Of a stretch of DNA of 64,000 nucleotides, positions 25,634-34,619 are shown in pieces. How positions within the stretch are numbered: the stretch's first letter is position 1; every line of letters starts with the position of its first letter. Source of the DNA: Gordonia zhaorongruii (GTDB taxonomy: Bacteria > Actinomycetota > Actinomycetes > Mycobacteriales > Mycobacteriaceae); NCBI RefSeq assembly GCF_007559005.1, contig NZ_CP041763.1:3070463-3134462 (forward strand), in the 5' to 3' direction. The notes below the pieces were generated by a model. That model did no database searches, was not told where the DNA came from, and was given only the letters and a program-made list of their open reading frames with translations. A program made the translations under genes and the position numbers.

Positions 25634-27049
25634 ATGGTGATGACCATGAAGGACGACGGCTCCCGATCCGGGGAGCCCGCAAGCGAGCTGCACGGCGACG
25701 GCGCTGTGCACGCTCGGGAGCAGTTGTCCCAGGTGTCGCCGTTCGACGAGATCAGTCGATTCGCCTCCACGGCCTCGCACGCCGCTCTGGGTGTCGGACG
25801 TCTCGTCGCAGGTTCGGTGAACGGGATCGTGCACGGCCGCCGACCCGGACCGTCCGATGCCGCTCACGAGGTCCGGCACACGTTCGAGCGACTCGGCCCC
25901 ACCTACGTGAAACTCGGCCAGTTGATCGCCTCGAGCCCGGGCGTTTTCGGCCCCGTCCTGTCGAACGAGTTCGAGTCGCTCCTGGACAAGGTCCGACCCG
26001 CCGACCCCGCCGAGCTCCGGAAGATCCTCGTCGAGGAACTCGGCGGTCCGCCGGAGGAGGTGTTCGCGGCGTTCGACGCCGAGCCGATCGCGTCCGCATC
26101 CATCGCCCAGGTCCACACTGCGACCCTGCACAGCGGCGAGGACGTCGTCGTCAAGATCCAGCGGCCCGGTATCTCCGACCGACTGGCTCCGGACGTCGCC
26201 ATCCTGGAACGCCTGGCGGGCATCGCCGAGATCTCGGAGTACGGCCGGATGCTGTCCGCGCGGCACTTCGTCGAGGATTTCGCCGATGGTCTGAGCTCCG
26301 AGCTCGACTTCCGCAACGAGGCCGCCACCATGGCCGAGTGGTTCGAGTGCCTGCAGCCCGGCCCATTCGGCGACCGCGTCCGCGTTCCGTACGTGTACGA
26401 CGACCTGACCACCCGCCGCGTCATGACGATGGAGCGGATCTACGCGATCCGCATCGACGATGCGGCTGCGGTTCGCGCAGCCGGACACAGCGGCGAGGCT
26501 CTGTGCCGCAATCTGCTGCTCTCTCTGCTCGACTCCGCGTTCCACGGCGGCCTGTTCCACGGGGACCTCCACGCGGGCAACGTCCTGGTCGACGACGACG
26601 GCAAGCTCGTCCTGCTCGACTTCGGCATCGTCGGGCGATTCAACGCCCGGACCCGCCGCATCCTGCGTCAGCTCGTGGTCGACCTGATCGTCAAACAGGA
26701 CTACGACTCCGCAGGTCGGGCGATCTTCCTACTCGGCGCCGTCCACAAGCCCGGCTCCACATCGAAGGGCGCGGACGACCTGAAGCGGGTCACCACGCCG
26801 CTGTCGACGACGGAGTTGGGGGCGATGTCGTACACCGACCTCGGCAGGCAGCTCGCCGCGGTCGCGAAGGCCCACGACGCCCGTCTCCCCCGGGAGCTGA
26901 TTCTCGTCGGGAAGCAGCTCCTCTACGTCGAGAAGTACATGAAACTGCTCGCTCCTCGCTGGAAGGCGATCAGCGACCGGGAGATCTACGGCTACATGGC
27001 CGGAATCATGAAGGAAGCCGAACGTGATCGGCGGGCCCGAAATGCGTGA
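25634..27049 (+). CDS. ABC1/UbiB-family atypical kinase
   Basis: The 471-residue protein belongs to the UbiB/AarF family, ATP-binding proteins linked to quinone and lipid metabolism. The signature KxGQ occurs in YVKLGQLIAS, the Ala/Ser-rich nucleotide loop is ASASIAQVH, and the kinase residues are in HGDLHAGN (His309 to Asn314) and DFG (Asp329). No strong transmembrane helix follows the kinase part, unlike proteobacterial UbiB. It lies upstream of the DUF3068 gene on the same strand. The actual substrate is unknown. Confidence 0.88.
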   Translation: MVMTMKDDGSRSGEPASELHGDGAVHAREQLSQVSPFDEISRFASTASHAALGVGRLVAGSVNGIVHGRRPGPSDAAHEVRHTFERLGPTYVKLGQLIASSPGVFGPVLSNEFESLLDKVRPADPAELRKILVEELGGPPEEVFAAFDAEPIASASIAQVHTATLHSGEDVVVKIQRPGISDRLAPDVAILERLAGIAEISEYGRMLSARHFVEDFADGLSSELDFRNEAATMAEWFECLQPGPFGDRVRVPYVYDDLTTRRVMTMERIYAIRIDDAAAVRAAGHSGEALCRNLLLSLLDSAFHGGLFHGDLHAGNVLVDDDGKLVLLDFGIVGRFNARTRRILRQLVVDLIVKQDYDSAGRAIFLLGAVHKPGSTSKGADDLKRVTTPLSTTELGAMSYTDLGRQLAAVAKAHDARLPRELILVGKQLLYVEKYMKLLAPRWKAISDREIYGYMAGIMKEAERDRRARNA

Positions 27050-27130
27050 GCACCGTATGGGTGATGACAGCATGTGTGATGCGGGGCCGACCGACCACTC
27101 CGACCAACCCTCCACGAGGAGCCGACTGAC

Positions 27131-28563
27131 GTGAAGCGTGTCCTACTGCCCCTGCTGGCATTCCTCGGTGTCGCGTGCATCGCAGCCGCCATCGCCATCC
27201 CGACGTATCTCGTCCCGAAGCTCAAAGTGGTGCCGCTCGATCTGGACATCACCTCGAACGCGTCGACGGTGCCGGGCCAGGGCCAGACCGGCGACCGGTC
27301 CCGGCGCGCATCTTCGACCGCTGCTCGGTGACCAAGCGCAAGGCCGCGGTACTCGACGCGAACATCACCCAGCAGCGGCGTTCGGTGATCGTGGACCCGT
27401 CCGACGAGGATCAGGCGACCCTCCAGTCCGCGCAGACGCTCCGAATCGACCGGGTTCGCGATGAGGACGGCAAGGAACGCGAGCTGACGATGTCGACCGA
27501 CGGCGATCCCAAATGCGACGACGCGCTGCTGAACGCGACCGTCGATCGGGTCTCGGTGGACCGCTCGACCTCGGTACCCAACGGCGATGTGAGCTCGCTT
27601 CAGCTGGAGGCGGTGCCCGAGGGCGGCAACGTCGAGGACGCATCGGTGAAGCTCGAGGACCGCAAGGGCTTCCAGTACAAGTTCGGCTTCGATGTGAAGA
27701 AGCGGGATTACTACTACTACGACAGCACGACGCGACAGGACTCGCCGGCGAAGTTCGTCGAGGAGAAGGAGGTCGGCGGCGTCAAGACCTACCACTTCGT
27801 CGCCGATGTTCCCGAGACCGATCTGTCGAACCTGCCGAGCCCGACCGGCGATGCGCCGCTCGGCACCATCCTGAACATGCCCGCTCGTTGGTGGGGTATC
27901 TCGGGTCGCGGAGTCAAGAGCCGCGACATGATCCAGATGCACCGTTACGGCTCCGCGAAGCGCCACGTGTACGTCGAACCGACGACCGGCACGATCGTGT
28001 CCGGGTACGAGGAGCAGCACCAGTACTTCCGGTCGCCCGACGACAGCGAGGACAGCCCCGCCGCGATCCGCGACTTCCGGATGGACGCCCTCAAGGCGAC
28101 GTTCCAGTGGACCGACGAGACTGTCGCCAACCAGGCTGATCGCGCCAAGGGCTACAAGAGCCAGCTCTTCTGGGGCGGCACGGTCACCCCGATCATCCTG
28201 GGCATCCTCGGTGCGCTGCTGCTGATCGGATGGGCGGTCATCACATGGTTCGGCCGGCGCGGTGACGCCGACGACGGCCAGGATCCCGACGACGCGCATG
28301 GCCCGGACGACGGCCCCTACGGCGACGGCCCTTACGACGGTGATCCGTACAATGGTGGTCCCGACGCACGCCACGACGGATTCGTCGCGACGCCGCACGA
28401 GGCGCCGAACGATGCCTACGCGTACGGCAACGAGACGACGACGTCGATCCCGCCGCAGGGCTCCACCGACGACACCACCGTCATTCCACCGGTGGACGGC
28501 GGCAGCCCGCTGGACGACACGGACACCTCCGCGTTCCGTCCGCCGAATCACCGATACGAGTAA
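27131..28563 (+). pseudogene. PorA-family (DUF3068) membrane protein, frameshifted
   Basis: The first frame, from ATG 27131, gives an N-terminal membrane helix (LLPLLAFLGVACIAAAIAI) and KLKVVPLDLDITSNAST, then loses family similarity near 27293. The second frame begins to match with PVPARIFDRCSVTKRKAAV and runs to 28563, including a second membrane helix (PIILGILGALLLIGWAVITW) and an acidic Asp/Gly/Pro-rich tail. Together they make one DUF3068 protein, a family found in mycolic-acid bacteria and named after the porin PorA. One missing base, or two extra, around 27290-27305 explains the break. I see no slippery motif. It may be decay or a sequencing error. Confidence 0.85.
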
Positions 28564-28580
28564 CCCGCGGTATCCCGTCT

Positions 28581-28640
28581 GGCCCCGAATTTCGCGTTGA
28601 TCGTTCGGACGTACGATCGACCATCGCGATTTTCGGGGCC
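28581..28640. repeat. 60-bp intergenic element, copy 1
   Basis: The 60-bp unit starts GGCCCCGAATTTCGCG and ends CGCGATTTTCGGGGCC, giving 16-bp inverted ends with two mismatches. It lies between the convergent DUF3068 and AbiEi-like genes. It aligns without gaps to 29622-29681 at about 47 of 60 positions by hand count. Confidence 0.75.
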
Positions 28641-28657
28641 ATTCGCGCTTCTGACAC

Positions 28658-29563
28658 CTACAACAGGCCCGCTGCGACGAGGCGCGGCCTCAATCGCGGC
28701 ACGACACGCCGGTTCTCCAGGTCGGACCAATCCCATCGAATCACGGTGACCTGCATGGATTCGAGACGGTTCTGCCGCTTCTTCTCACGTCGGACGACGT
28801 CGATCGGCGTCGCACCCGCGCAGTTGTAGTCCTCGTACTTGCCGTAACCGTCGAACTCTCCGACCACGCGGCCATCCCAGTCGTAATCGGTCTGCGCGAC
28901 GAATCGTCCCCGGCCGTCGTGGAACTCGTGCTGCAGGCGCGGACGAGGAAGGCCGGCCTCCAGGATCTGGGCGCGGCCCCACGACTCGCCGGGATTGGCG
29001 GACAGTGCGTCGGCATGAGCGAATGCACAACGAGCGGTGGCGACTCCGTGCCTGGGCGGTTTCAGCAGTTCAGTGATCGCGGACGAGGACGCCCCCTGAG
29101 CGAGCGCACCGTCGAAGACGGCGAGCGCGCCCGCGAAACCCAGGTGCGACGTGCAGGCGACAGCGACCGCAGTCGCCTCGACCGACGGGACGCACAACCC
29201 GCCGACGGTCGTCACCTCGGTGATGTCGATCCGCCCGGTGTGCACGCGCAGCGTGCGTCGTCGAGGCCGTCGATCGCTGATGACCTCGACGCGAGCCAGT
29301 TCGGGCTTGAGCATGGGCAACCCGTGGATGACGGCGGCCGTCGCATGGCTGAACACCAGCGACGGGTCCTTCGCCGCTGCGGTTCGCGCGCGCAACAGGT
29401 GGAGCGCCGTTGCCGACCGTGGCTCACTCGCGACGTACGCGCCCGGTGCGATCCGCTCCAGTTCCCCGCCGTCGCACGCACGCGCCAGGTGCGTTGCGCT
29501 CACGCCGACTGCCACCGCCCGCTGCCGGTAGAGGATGCCGTGCTCGTCGAAGGGAAGCTGCAT
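28658..29563 (-). CDS. AbiEi-like/PD-(D/E)XK nuclease-like hypothetical protein
   Basis: The 300-residue protein resembles a family common in mycobacteria and Gordonia. An N-terminal winged-helix-like region (VSATHLARACDGGELERIAPGAYV) recalls AbiEi-type antitoxins. The C-terminus has GESWGRAQI, then QTDYDWDGRVVGEFDGYGKY, a pattern seen in Vsr/DUF559-like restriction folds. The ATG at 29563 starts the first conserved block; an in-frame extension to 29611 is unlikely. No partner toxin is adjacent. Its role, perhaps defence-related, is unknown. Confidence 0.75.
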   Translation of the reverse strand: MQLPFDEHGILYRQRAVAVGVSATHLARACDGGELERIAPGAYVASEPRSATALHLLRARTAAAKDPSLVFSHATAAVIHGLPMLKPELARVEVISDRRPRRRTLRVHTGRIDITEVTTVGGLCVPSVEATAVAVACTSHLGFAGALAVFDGALAQGASSSAITELLKPPRHGVATARCAFAHADALSANPGESWGRAQILEAGLPRPRLQHEFHDGRGRFVAQTDYDWDGRVVGEFDGYGKYEDYNCAGATPIDVVRREKKRQNRLESMQVTVIRWDWSDLENRRVVPRLRPRLVAAGLL

Positions 29564-29621
29564 ACCGGTTAGACGCCGCAGACGTCCCAGAGGTTGCACG
29601 CCCGTCCACAAACCTGTGTCC

Positions 29622-29681
29622 TACCCCGAAATACGCGCTGATCGTCAGGACGTTCGTACGCGCAACGCGATTTTCGGGGCC
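29622..29681. repeat. 60-bp intergenic element, copy 2
   Basis: The unit has the same length and end sequences as 28581-28640 (CCCCGAA at the left, CGCGATTTTCGGGGCC at the right). The centre is CAGGACGTTCGTACG. It lies between two minus-strand genes. Confidence 0.75.
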
Positions 29682-29698
29682 TTCGACGCTGCGCTGGT

Positions 29699-31363
29699 TC
29701 AGCGGTGGGCGACGGCGCGGCCTGCGGCGCGGCCAGAGAAGATGCAGCCGCCGAGGAACGTGCCCTCGAGTGCGTTGTACCCGTGGACGCCGCCGCCACC
29801 GAAACCGGCGACCTCGCCGGCCGCGTAGAGCCCGTCGAACACCTCTCCGTCCGGGCGCATCACCTGAGATTCGAGATTGGTCTCGAGTCCGCCCAGCGTC
29901 TTTCGGGTCAGTATGTTGAGCCGGACGGCGATGAGGGGGCCGTGCGCCGGGTCGAGGATGCGGTGGGGTTTGGCGACGCGGACCACCTTGTCGCCGATGT
30001 AGTTCCGCGCGTTGTGGATCGCCATCATCTGCCCGTCCTTGCTGTACGGGTTGTCGATCTGCGCGTCACGGGTCGAGATGGTGCGCTCGAGCTGCTGAAG
30101 GTCGATGGTTCCGCCCCGGCCGATCTCGTTCATGCCGCGCACCAGATCCGGCAGGTTGTCCCGGACGACGAAGTCGGCGCCGCGCTCGGTGAACGCCTGC
30201 ACCGGTACCGGCATGCCCTTCGCGAGGCGGCTCTTGGCCGCCACCTTCAACGACTTCTCGGTGATGTCCGGGTTCTGCTCCGATCCGGACAGCGCGAACT
30301 CCTTCTCGATGATCGACGTCGACAGCACGAACCACGAGTAGTCGTAGCCGGTGTCGAGGATCGCCTTCATCGTCGAGTTGGTGTCGAATCCCGGAAAGTT
30401 CGGCGCCGGCAACCTGTTGCCGTTCGCGTCCAACCAGAGCGACGAGGGTCCGGGAATGATGCGGATCGCGTGATCAGTCCAGATCGGATCCCAGTTCTCG
30501 ATGCCCTCGGTGTAGTGCCACATCCGGTCCCGGTTCACGATGTTGCCGCCCGCGTCCTCGGTGATCCCGAGCATTCGGCCGTCCACGTAGTCCGGGACGC
30601 CCGAGATCATGGTCTTCGGGGGCGGCCCGAGACGGTCGACGGGCCAGTTCTCCCGGACCAGATCGTGATTGTGGCCGATTCCGCCGGAGGTGACGATGAC
30701 GGCACCCGCGCGTATCTCGAACTCGTCGACCACCGTGCGCGACGACGGCACCCCGCGCTCGGTCCGGCTCGCTTCGAGGGTGGCCCCGCGGACGCCTACG
30801 GCCGCCCCGTCCTCGACGATCAGCTCGTCGACGCGCCGCCGGAACTCAAAGGTCACCAAACCGCGTTCCTCCGCTTCGAGGACCGGTTCGAGGAACACCC
30901 GAACCACCTCGGGCCCGGTACCCCACGTCAGATGGAACCGCGGGACCGAATTGCCGTGGCCGTCCGCGAAGCCGCCGCCTCGCTCCGCCCACCCGACTAC
31001 CGGCGTGAATCGGAGACCCAGGTCGTGCAGGTACTGCCGTTTGATCGTCGACGCGAAGTCGACGTAAGCACGCGCCCACTGGCGCGGCCAGTAGTCCTCG
31101 TCCTCACGGTCGAAGGCGGCGGACCCCATCCAGTCCTGGAGCGCGAGCTCGGGCGAGTCCTTGATGCCGAGACGCCGCTGCTCCGGGCTGTCGACGAGGA
31201 AGAGGCCGCCGAGCGACCAGAAGGCCTGACCGCCGAGGTTCTCCCGGTTCTCCTGATCGACGACGACCACCGACCGCCCGGCCTTCGTCAACTCGTACGT
31301 GGCGACCAGACCCGCCAGTCCCGCTCCAACGACGACGGCGTCGGCCTGTTTCCGATTGCTCAC
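29699..31363 (-). CDS. FAD-binding dehydrogenase, KstD-like family
   Basis: The 554-residue flavoprotein has the N-terminal FAD motif VVVGAGLAGLVATYELTKAG, the GGQAFWSLGGLF block and a C-terminal FAD site GLYAAGEVAGFGGGGVHGYNALEGTFLGG. It resembles the mycobacterial Rv0785 group, often labelled 3-ketosteroid dehydrogenase but without proven activity. It probably oxidises or reduces an unsaturated cyclic substrate in the cytosol. It is divergent from the mycolyltransferase, with a 274-bp gap. I see no KstR box here, unlike the KstD-like gene at 14495. Confidence 0.85.
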   Translation of the reverse strand: MSNRKQADAVVVGAGLAGLVATYELTKAGRSVVVVDQENRENLGGQAFWSLGGLFLVDSPEQRRLGIKDSPELALQDWMGSAAFDREDEDYWPRQWARAYVDFASTIKRQYLHDLGLRFTPVVGWAERGGGFADGHGNSVPRFHLTWGTGPEVVRVFLEPVLEAEERGLVTFEFRRRVDELIVEDGAAVGVRGATLEASRTERGVPSSRTVVDEFEIRAGAVIVTSGGIGHNHDLVRENWPVDRLGPPPKTMISGVPDYVDGRMLGITEDAGGNIVNRDRMWHYTEGIENWDPIWTDHAIRIIPGPSSLWLDANGNRLPAPNFPGFDTNSTMKAILDTGYDYSWFVLSTSIIEKEFALSGSEQNPDITEKSLKVAAKSRLAKGMPVPVQAFTERGADFVVRDNLPDLVRGMNEIGRGGTIDLQQLERTISTRDAQIDNPYSKDGQMMAIHNARNYIGDKVVRVAKPHRILDPAHGPLIAVRLNILTRKTLGGLETNLESQVMRPDGEVFDGLYAAGEVAGFGGGGVHGYNALEGTFLGGCIFSGRAAGRAVAHR

Positions 31364-31637
31364 GCGTCTCCCTCTCCCGGCCTCGGCCTGTGTGCTTTAC
31401 CGCACAGCTTAACCGTCGTGACGTGCGCCTCGGCCGGCTCCGGAGCCTGCTACGACGTCACAGAACGGACACGCGCAGGTGTGCGCTGCGACAACGGATC
31501 CATCTCGCAGTGGCCACAGCTTTGGACAGCGGGTCACGGTTCGGTTACGCTCACCCCGAACGGGGGTCTGGGCCGACTGGTCCGAGATATTTTTCCCGCG
31601 ATCACTGTCGGGTGGTCGCTGACATGAAGGACTACGC

Positions 31638-32591
31638 ATGCTCTCTAGTGCCCGTAAGCGCTTGGCGGCCGGTGTGCTCGCGCTGGCCACCGCGGCCGGC
31701 ACGGCCGTCGCCGTCACCCCGCAGGCCGAAGCCGTCGGCACAGTCGAGAACGTCTACTCGCACGCGATGCACAAGAGCATCCCGGTGAAGATCATCGACG
31801 CTCCCGGCGGCAACAACCCGACGCTGTACCTGCTCGACGGCCTGCGCGCCCCGAAGCACAACAGCGGTTGGCTCCTCGAGACCGACGTCGACAAGTTCAT
31901 GGCAGGAAAGCGCACCAACGTCGCCATGCCGTTCGGCGGCGCAGGCAGCTTCTACACCAACTGGGAGCGTCGCGACCCGAAGCTCGGCCTCAACAAGTGG
32001 GAGACCTTCCTGACCAAGGAACTCCCCGCCTACATGAAGAAGCGTCACGGCAGCGACAACCGCCGCAACGGCATCGGCGGTCTGTCGATGTCGGGCACTG
32101 CAGCGCTGAACCTGGCGTCGCGGCACCCGCGCTTCTACAAGGCCGTCGCCTCCTACAGCGGCTACCCGACCGTCACCATGCCCGGCTTCACCCAGGGCAT
32201 CCAGGCCTCGGTGGCCGAGATGGGCGGCAACCCCAACAACATGTGGGGCTTCTACCCGGCCGGTCAGTGGTTCCAGAACGACCCGTTCCTGTCCGCAGGC
32301 AACCTCGCAGGCAAGCGCGTCTACGTGTCGTCGGGCACCGGTGTCGGCTCCAAGTACGACTCGTCGCTGACCCCGGGCAGCGCCAACTTCAACCCGACGA
32401 AGTTCGCGCAGATGGTTCCGCTCGAGGTCGCCGCATCGACCAGCTCGCGGATCTACACCGCTCGCCTGGCCACCGTGCCGGGTGTCCGCCTCACCACCAA
32501 CATCACGCCGGACGGCGCGCACTGGTGGGACTACTGGGAAGCACGCTTCAAGCAGTCGTGGGGAACCACGTTCCGCCCGGCGTTCTTCTGA
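31638..32591 (+). CDS. secreted mycolyltransferase (antigen 85/esterase family)
   Basis: The 317-residue enzyme would transfer mycolic acids to trehalose or arabinogalactan outside the membrane. A Sec signal peptide covers about residues 1-32 (LAAGVLALATAAGTAVAV, cleavage near QAEA). The nucleophile is Ser150 in GLSMSG, and the catalytic His lies in DGAHWWDYW. Length and WWDYW end match corynebacterial and mycobacterial Ag85-like enzymes. A perfect terminator follows. The presence of this gene is a strong marker for a mycolic-acid cell wall. Confidence 0.92.
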   Translation: MLSSARKRLAAGVLALATAAGTAVAVTPQAEAVGTVENVYSHAMHKSIPVKIIDAPGGNNPTLYLLDGLRAPKHNSGWLLETDVDKFMAGKRTNVAMPFGGAGSFYTNWERRDPKLGLNKWETFLTKELPAYMKKRHGSDNRRNGIGGLSMSGTAALNLASRHPRFYKAVASYSGYPTVTMPGFTQGIQASVAEMGGNPNNMWGFYPAGQWFQNDPFLSAGNLAGKRVYVSSGTGVGSKYDSSLTPGSANFNPTKFAQMVPLEVAASTSSRIYTARLATVPGVRLTTNITPDGAHWWDYWEARFKQSWGTTFRPAFF

Positions 32592-32625
32592 GCAGCGCCA
32601 TAGCGCACGCGGCATAGAGCCGAGG

Positions 32626-32669
32626 CTGCGGCCGGTGACCTTCGATGGTCACCGGCCGCAGTCTTTTAT
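32626..32669 (+). terminator. rho-independent terminator after the mycolyltransferase
   Basis: CTGCGGCCGGTGACC and GGTCACCGGCCGCAG form a perfect 15-bp stem around a TTCGAT loop, followed by TCTTTTATT. It is the clearest intrinsic terminator in the window. Confidence 0.92.
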
Positions 32670-32734
32670 TCCCTGGTGTGAACCATCTTTCAGGTCCTGG
32701 GCGGAGCATCGACCGCACGACTAGGCTGGTTCGC

Positions 32735-33739
32735 GTGGGTACTGGACAGCACATTCTGACGCGTAAGACCCCCTCCGCCCTCTTCTTGGTCCTGTCGATC
32801 AACGAGGGCGGCGAGGACGCGGTCCGCGATGCTCTCACCGGCCTTGCCGACGTTGTGACCACCGTGTCGTCGCGCGCCCCCGAATCCGTCCTCAGCGCGA
32901 TCATCGGCATCGGCTCGCAGGCGTGGGACCGGCTCTTCGCCGGGCCGCGCCCCGCGGAGCTCCACCCGTTCATCGAGCTGACCGGCAAGGTGCACACGGC
33001 GCCTTCGACTCCCGGCGACCTGTTGCTGCACATCAAGTCCGATCGATCCGACCTCGCGTTCGAGGTAGGGCGGCTGTGGACTGCGGGTCTGGAAGAGGCG
33101 GTCACCGCCGTCGACGAGACGCACGGCTTCCGCTACTTCGACATGCGCGACCTGATCGGATTCGTCGACGGCACGGAGAACCCGGCGGGCGACGACGCCG
33201 TCGAGGCGATCGTCGTCGGCGACGAGGACCCCGAATTCGCGGGCGGCAGCTACGTCGCAGTCCAGCGGTACGTGACCGACATGGCCGAGTGGGCGGCCGT
33301 CGGAGTCGACGAGCAGGAGCGGGCTATCGGGCGAACCAAGTTCGACAACATCGAGATGGACGACGATGTGAAACCAGCCAACTCGCACGTCGCGCTCAAC
33401 GTGATCGAAGACGAGGACGGCAACGAGCTCGACATCGTCCGCGACAACATGGCGTACGGTTCCATCGCGGGCGGAGGCGACAAGGGGACGTTGTTCATCG
33501 CCTATTCGCGGACCCCCGATATCACCGAGCAGATGCTTCGGAACATGTTCATCGGCGAACCCGAGGGCAACCACGACCGTCTCCTGGACTTCACCACCGC
33601 CGTGACCGGCTCGCAGTACTTCGCCCCCACCATCGAGTTCCTTGAGGACCTTCCCGGCCCGCCGGTGCCACCCGCCGAGGAGGAAGCGGAACCCGAACGC
33701 CCCGCCGACGGATCACTGGGCATCGGATCGCTCCGCTGA
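32735..33739 (+). CDS. DyP-type peroxidase (encapsulin cargo)
   Basis: This heme peroxidase of about 334 residues shows the DyP motif GFVDGTENP and a heme-ligand His region ANSHVAL. The C-terminus ends in DGSLGIGSLR, which matches the cargo-loading peptide that docks DyP inside encapsulin shells. The encapsulin gene follows 43 bp later. I chose GTG 32735 because the ATG at 32645 lies in the upstream terminator stem. It would oxidise bulky phenols, dyes or lignin-type compounds with hydrogen peroxide. Confidence 0.9.
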   Translation: MGTGQHILTRKTPSALFLVLSINEGGEDAVRDALTGLADVVTTVSSRAPESVLSAIIGIGSQAWDRLFAGPRPAELHPFIELTGKVHTAPSTPGDLLLHIKSDRSDLAFEVGRLWTAGLEEAVTAVDETHGFRYFDMRDLIGFVDGTENPAGDDAVEAIVVGDEDPEFAGGSYVAVQRYVTDMAEWAAVGVDEQERAIGRTKFDNIEMDDDVKPANSHVALNVIEDEDGNELDIVRDNMAYGSIAGGGDKGTLFIAYSRTPDITEQMLRNMFIGEPEGNHDRLLDFTTAVTGSQYFAPTIEFLEDLPGPPVPPAEEEAEPERPADGSLGIGSLR

Positions 33740-33782
33740 TCCACCGCACGACCACACGAGCACACTTTCGAAAGGACACCCC

Positions 33783-34574
33783 ATGAGCAATCTGCATCGC
33801 GACCTCGCCCCGATCTCCAGCGCCGCCTGGAGCGAGATCGAAGAGGAGGCGTCCCGCTCGTTCAAGCGGAACCTGGGCGGTCGGCGCGTCGTCGATGTGA
33901 AGGGTCCGCTCGGTCTGGACGCCGAGGCGGTCACTCGCGGCCACCGGTCCAAGATCGACTCGCCCGCCGACGGCATTCAGGCGTTCCTCCGCAAGGCGCA
34001 GCCGCTCGTCGAACTGAAGGTTCCGTTCACGGTGACCCGCGAGGCCATCGACGACGTCGAGCGCGGCGCCTCGGACTCCGACTGGGATCCCGTGGTGGAA
34101 GCCGCCCGTGAACTGGCGCTCGCCGAGGATCGCGCGATCTTCGAGGGCTACGGCGCCGCCCAGATCTCGGGGATCGGGGAGAGCGCGGCGCACGTCGCCG
34201 TGCCCGAGAACGTGACGGACTTCCCGGAGGCCATCAGCCAGGCGATCAACAAGCTGCGGCTGGCTTCGGTCGATGGCCCGTACTCTCTCGCGTTGTCCGC
34301 CGACTTGTTCGCTGAGGTCAATGAGACGTCCAACCACGGCTACCCGATCCGCGAGCACTTGCGGCGGATCCTGGTTGACGGCGACATCGTCTGGGCGCCC
34401 GCCATCACGGGCGCCTACCTGATCTCCACCCGCGGCGGCGACTTCGAGTTGTCGATCGGCCAGGACGTCTCGATCGGTTACGACTCGCACGACGGTGATG
34501 TCGTGAACCTCTACTTCACCGAGTCGTTCACCTACCTCACTTACAGCCCGGAAGCGGCCATCGCGCTGCGCTGA
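33783..34574 (+). CDS. family 1 encapsulin shell protein
   Basis: The 263-residue protein has the HK97-type capsid fold of family 1 encapsulins and assembles a hollow nanocompartment around DyP. The start MSNLHRDLAPISSAAWSEIEEEA and the P-domain and A-domain blocks (DGPYSLALSADLFAEV, GDFELSIGQDVSIGYDSHDG) are typical. The ATG at 33783 has GAAAGGA upstream. Co-transcription with the peroxidase is expected, since no terminator lies between. Confidence 0.93.
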   Translation: MSNLHRDLAPISSAAWSEIEEEASRSFKRNLGGRRVVDVKGPLGLDAEAVTRGHRSKIDSPADGIQAFLRKAQPLVELKVPFTVTREAIDDVERGASDSDWDPVVEAARELALAEDRAIFEGYGAAQISGIGESAAHVAVPENVTDFPEAISQAINKLRLASVDGPYSLALSADLFAEVNETSNHGYPIREHLRRILVDGDIVWAPAITGAYLISTRGGDFELSIGQDVSIGYDSHDGDVVNLYFTESFTYLTYSPEAAIALR

Positions 34575-34619
34575 GTAAGTAAGTCGCACGGTCGAACGAT
34601 GCTGCGTATCGTGTGCTGA

